Of a stretch of 64,000 nt of DNA, positions 59,610 through 64,000 are shown piece after piece. The DNA lies in assembly GCA_947359465.1 (NCBI GenBank), contig OX375881.1, positions 78,151,414 to 78,215,413 on the forward strand. Direction: 5' to 3'. Below the pieces are notes generated by a model. The model saw only the letters and a list, made by a program, of their open reading frames with translations. It was not told the origin of the DNA and ran no database searches. The stretch's first letter is position 1, and every line of letters starts with the position of its first letter. Position numbers and translations under genes: made by a program. This stretch comes from Metellina segmentata. Taxonomy: Eukaryota; Arthropoda; Arachnida; Araneae; Tetragnathidae.

Positions 59610-60814
59610 TCATGTAGAAAAGACTAGGTTTCACAACGAATATATGCGTGCAAACAACTTAGAGGGTTATGAATAATAAAATACAATAGCTGAGTAAATC
59701 AGTAAATTTTGTTCATAGAGGAAATTTTCAGCAATTTCAAAAATGGTAAGAACCTTAATTATTCTGCCAGTTTTTATATCCTACTTTTAATCTCTGTTTG
59801 TCAAAGAGTGTTTTACTTGTAAAAAATTTCAAATTGGAAAATTTCGTTCCTTGAGCTTTGGTAAATACTTACAATTCCAAGGTCGTTTTAAATATTAAAT
59901 TCTAAAGATCTTCAACATACTAGTATTTAGTTACCCTCACAAAATGGTAGAAAAATATTTTGCATACTTTAACTGCAGTATCCGGACTATTTAGTGAAGA
60001 GGGTTCCATTCACAATAAGCTAGGAAAAGTAGTAATTCAGCATCATGTTTAAATACTTTTGTGTGCAAACACTAGTAAGTTAAGAGCTATGGTGGATGAG
60101 TGTGAATGGCTAATTTTTACAAGAATTAATACTTAATTAAATAAATTAAAGATAATATATGGTTATAAATATGTTCTACTGAAAACAGTTATAATTTCAA
60201 AATCTGATTGCTGATTATACGTTACGGACAGAAAGTTAGACATATTTCATGTTTTATTGTTTCTCATGTCTAATATTGTGAATAAATTAGATGTAATGCA
60301 TTCTTGCATATTGCAACTATTTAGAAATGTGTAATACACAGATCCCACAGCGTTTTGCCCGTTTTCAATTTACAAGAGAAAGTGTCCTCTACCGAATTCC
60401 CTTTCCACTAGAAAAATCGACAATAAACGTGTCCACGGATACAATGCTAAAATAAAAGCTGAATTCATTCAACTCCTGGACGCGACTATATATTTATGTC
60501 TCTTTTATAAGCTTCAAAACTCTTCGCATTTCCTCCCTTACATTTCCACAGCAGCACTGGTGAAATTTTTATAAGTACTTCCGTATAAAAGAAATTTAAA
60601 CAGACGAGATCGAGAACGTCTCTATTTTTCGTTATTTACAAAACCACAATGATAAAAATTTATGATCTAATATCTGCTTTAGTTTCGAGCTATAAATTCC
60701 GTACCTGCTCGCACAACTCCTGCCCGAATCCTTTTTTTATTCTCCTCCACAAATTCTCCTGCTCTCTCCTGTAATTGATATTGATTTATACGCTGGATAC
60801 TTAGAAGAATATGT

Positions 60815-63060
60815 CTTTAGATACACTGCTTTGCACTTTAGCAAAAAATATGTCTACCCCCCTTCAGTTTACTTCCCTGGCCTCTTTTGTGATTTTTACT
60901 TCTTTTCCCCCTTTAGAAAATATCGTGACTCTTCTTCCTGGTTATGGGGTAACTTCCGCGGAACTTTTGAGCAGTTACTTTGAAACAGCTGCTTGAAATG
61001 TTCTTGATTCTTTAACTGATTTCTGGAGCATCGGAATCAGTCTGTCCAGAATTAATGTATCAAAAAGAAGGATACAGAATGTGAGTCCATTTACTCGATT
61101 GCTTTGAAATACGTAAAGTGTGCAACAATAATTCATATTCATTTAATAATGGGCGATTATCAAAACTGGCCAGTGGGCAATCTTTTAATCAGTCTCACTA
61201 TCTATGTCTGTAAAAATTGTTTGGGTTTCTTTTATGCATTTGTTTTACGGTAGAGCTTAAAATTAATATACTACTGAACCTTCAGTTTAAAAACTGTACA
61301 TCATAGTTGATATATAGATGTGTACAGTAGCGGAAATAAAAAAACAAACCACCTCCTTTGTTTCGAGCATTTTTCAAAATTGAGCAACTTTAAAATTATA
61401 ATTCAATAGGGTATTTGGTCCTCTACAAATTCAAATTATAATAATCGCATAAGAGGACTTCATATCAAATTTGCACATAGTTCAAAATTTCTAAAGGTAA
61501 CACCAGATTTTAATACCATAATCAGATTCTGCATGGTTAAATAAGTCTAAATATGAAAATAAATGTGTTTACTACCTTTATATCCCGATATATAAAATCT
61601 TAAAGTATGTGGAAATTTGAAGGATCATCAAGAAATAGAAAGTTGTTACTTGTAGATCGAAATTAATTATTGTTTTATATAGCATTTTTAAAACTAGAGC
61701 AACTTTAAAATTATAATTCAATAGGGAATAACATCCTCTACAAACTCAAATTATAATAATCGCATAAGAGAACTTCATATCAAATTTGCACATAATTCAA
61801 AATTTCTATACGTAACACCAGATTTTAATACCATAATCAGATTCTGCATGGTTAAAAATTGGTCTAAATATGAAAATAAATGTGTTTACTACCTTTATAT
61901 CCCGATATATTAAATCTTAAAGTATGAGCAAATTTCAGGGATCACACATCAATAACTAGAGAGTTGTTACTTGTAGATCGAGATTAATTATAGTTACAGC
62001 TACCCAAATTTCAAATGTGAACACTATTTAAAACATATTTTCCAACGATCTGAGTAAAATTAAATTTACTACGCAAGTGTAAGCGATTTAAGAATTACAA
62101 AATTATATTTATTATGCAAGTGAAAACGATCCTAGAATTTTTATCCGTGGTCTGTCAAACGTCTTTTTAACTTTTGGTTGCCCCTTAAAATGTACATACT
62201 GACGAACATGTTATATAGTGTAACAAAACAATTATCGGAACAAGCTTACAGTTTGAATGTACTTATTAGAAGTCCTTCTGAATCGATTCCCACATCAAAA
62301 TATAATACGTTTCCAGTTTATAATTTTGTCAGACATTAATTTAATAATTATTATTATTATTCAAAAGCTATTTTTTGATAAAATTTTAGGTGGATTTTAT
62401 TTATGTTGTTTAACAGTATCATGATACTAAATATCAACGCTATAGAAGTATTATTTTGGAAGATATGCAGAAAAGTGTAAGAAACTGATTTATCATTAGG
62501 GGCTGCAATCTTTCTATACCCATAAATTCGAAACGGAAAGACCTAGTGACATGCAATTTAGTATCTAAAGTTAAATTTTGATATATAAGGTGATTTCAAT
62601 GTACGATTTTAGAAAATTGCACGCATCGACTTATGATCTCTGGGATTTGTGTTGGGGTGTTGCATTGTTCCCCGTGACTTGTTGCAGTGCTTTATAATTT
62701 ACCAAAATATAAGTCTACCACTCACAGTTAACTGCTCAAACGTCTTTTGTGATTTTAACTTATTTCCCCTTTAGAAACTATCGTGACGCGACTTTCTGGT
62801 TATGAGCTTACTTCCGCTTTTGATTAGTTACTTTGAAACAACATCGTGAAATGTTCTTCATTCTTTAATTAATTTGAAGAGCATCGGTATCTGTATCTTT
62901 CTAGAATCAAATGTAACAAAAGGAATATACAGAATGTGCCCCCATTTACTCTAATGGTTTGTAATATACAGTATTCAAAAATAATTTATAAATAATGAGG
63001 GGATTATTGAAATTGACAAGTAGACAATATTTCAATCAGTTCCAGTATCTTCCTTTGTAA
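60815..63060. repeat. Diverged dispersed duplicate pair, about 390 bp each
   Basis: 60815-61215 aligns with 62680-63060, about 1.86 kb apart in the same orientation. Shared segments are CTTTTGTGATTTT, CCCCTTTAGAAA, ATCGTGAC, CTGGTTATG, ACTTCCGC, AGTTACTTTGAAACA, TGAAATGTTCTT, GAGCATCGG, ATACAGAATGTG and CATTTACTC. The 61366-62000 tandem pair lies between them. Confidence 0.8.
61366..61998. repeat. 315 bp tandem duplication
   Basis: Copies start AGCATTTTTCAAAATTGAGC (61366) and AGCATTTTTAAAACTAGAGC (61681). They share long blocks such as AACTTTAAAATTATAATTCA, TAATAATCGCATAAGAG, CCATAATCAGATTCTGCATG and TTTATATCCCGATATAT. About 90% identical. Confidence 0.95.
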
Positions 63061-63172
63061 GATTGATGTTTTCTTGTATACCTGTTTTCAATATCTTTGT
63101 TGTGATTTAGCGCTGCGATTTCCGCCTTTTTCAACTCGTTGTCAAACAAAAAAAATTAAATTTTTCGATTCT

Positions 63173-63197
63173 AAAAAAAAAAAAAAAAAAAAAAAAA
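63173..63197. repeat. Poly(A) tract
   Basis: About 25 uninterrupted A residues. No retrotransposon body with recognisable features immediately upstream, so origin undecided. Confidence 0.9.
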
Positions 63198-63355
63198 CCG
63201 AATCACACTCTTTGATTATTTGACAAAAAAATTTATATAATTCCGACTGTATTCCAAATATAACTATAGTAATTTCCTACCCTTTAACACTAAGATGGAT
63301 TTGTGACTTTTTTCATCTTTATTGAGGATTTTTGTAACACAAATTTTATCACCGC

Positions 63356-63640
63356 TTCACCATTTGTTAGGCACATCCTTAAAACTACTTACAATTCAGA
63401 AAGCATTTAAATTAAATAAAATGCATAATTTAAACCATTTCAGCATTCGCTCCGCATATAAGAATATTTGTTATCAATCCAGAAACCGCTGAAATATAAT
63501 CATTCGCACAATTTAAACTGTTTCCAATTGCGATAGACACGTCTGTAAAACTTCAATCCATTCAGAAAGCATTGAAATGAAATAATTCACACAATGTGAA
63601 CCGTTTCACCATCTGTAAGCCACGCCAAATTGAAAATCAC
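63356..63640. repeat. 83 bp tandem repeat, about 3.4 copies
   Basis: Unit starts at 63356, 63439, 63522 and 63605, exactly 83 bp apart: TTCAxCATTxGxTAxGCAC at the start, ATTCAGAAAGCATTxAAAT in the middle and CACAATTTAAACCGT at the end. Units are about 60-70% alike. Confidence 0.85.
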
Positions 63641-64000
63641 TGCACTTGAGCGTCGAATGATATTGTAACTTCAATCTACCAAACGTTTCAATATGTGATG
63701 TCATAGAGTTGTATAAGCTTTATAAAGATCAAAGGTTTTAGAGAGTGCTACTCACTGGCGTGTGGTATCTGGCTTTTGATGCGGGTAAGCGTTGATCGCT
63801 GCTTCAGTGTGACAGAAACGATGCTATTAGGAAGTGCGACTTCCACTTTTTGGTTTCTTGATGAGTACTTTCATACACTTTTGCCGTCAATAATATTTTC
63901 TACCAGTTAGAACAGATATTTAAATTATCCTCTTTTGGCGGCTCCGCTCCAGTGAAACTCCGCTTCACAATCATTGATTTGACCAATGCAACCAAGTCCA

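Larger units (their letters stand above)
55067..64000 (+). other. Intron after the transmembrane exon, no further exon found
   Basis: Begins GTGAGG. I looked for cytoplasmic-tail exons (phase 1 entry) through to the end and saw none I can defend. Contains a mariner remnant, and tandem duplications at 59354, 61366 and 63356. The stretch 55950-58560 is AT-rich with nothing recognised. The patch 58590-59040 is more GC-rich but has no clear product. Confidence 0.7.

Noticed and set aside
63732..63790. Possible short exon ending at a GTAAGC donor, as a cytoplasmic-tail exon
   Set aside because: The acceptor candidate is poor, the phase-1 frame gives no convincing tail sequence, and the exon would be only about 40 bp.

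Overview
This is a 64 kb piece of an AT-rich arthropod genome. Exons are short, introns are very long, Tc1/mariner copies are abundant, and (TA)n tracts and diverged tandem repeats are common. An arachnid is my best guess from this texture, but nothing in the window proves it. I see no bacterial operons, CRISPR arrays or viral genes.

The one gene I can follow with confidence lies on the + strand. It encodes a Sidestep-family cell-adhesion receptor (in Drosophila, receptors for Beaten-path Ig proteins in axon guidance). Five exons are visible: three Ig domains (10664-10957, 13129-13419, 17289-17582), a fibronectin type III domain (44305-44604) and a transmembrane exon (54935-55066). Every intron is phase 1, and the reading frame joins across all four junctions. 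By family comparison these are Ig3, Ig4, Ig5, FN3 and TM. The signal peptide, Ig1 and Ig2 must lie upstream of the window. The cytoplasmic tail must lie further on; I did not find it in the last 9 kb.

Introns are filled with transposon remains. There are Tc1/mariner copies at 13.9, 16.4, 19.4, 31.2, 34.3, 41.4, 43.4 and 55.2 kb. A Tigger/pogo internal deletion derivative sits at 7.6 kb and a hAT remnant at 45.2 kb. The RNase H end of an R1/I-like LINE is at 53.2-54.5 kb, and a TAA-flanked MITE is at 25.3 kb. A tRNA-derived SINE is present in four copies. Six members of a TTAA-flanked MITE family have interiors built of short palindromic tandem units.

Diverged tandem repeats are numerous: 12.5-13.1, 17.6-18.2, 24.6-25.2, 28.6-29.2, 30.6-31.1, 35.9-36.2, 49.2-51.4, 59.35-59.6, 61.4-62.0 and 63.36-63.64 kb.

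The points most worth a second look are: a tandem duplication that cuts through the FN3 exon and leaves an open frame into the intron; a coding-like candidate exon on the minus strand at 36728-37052 inside the large intron; the palindromic MITE family; and the diverged tandem array at 49-51 kb.
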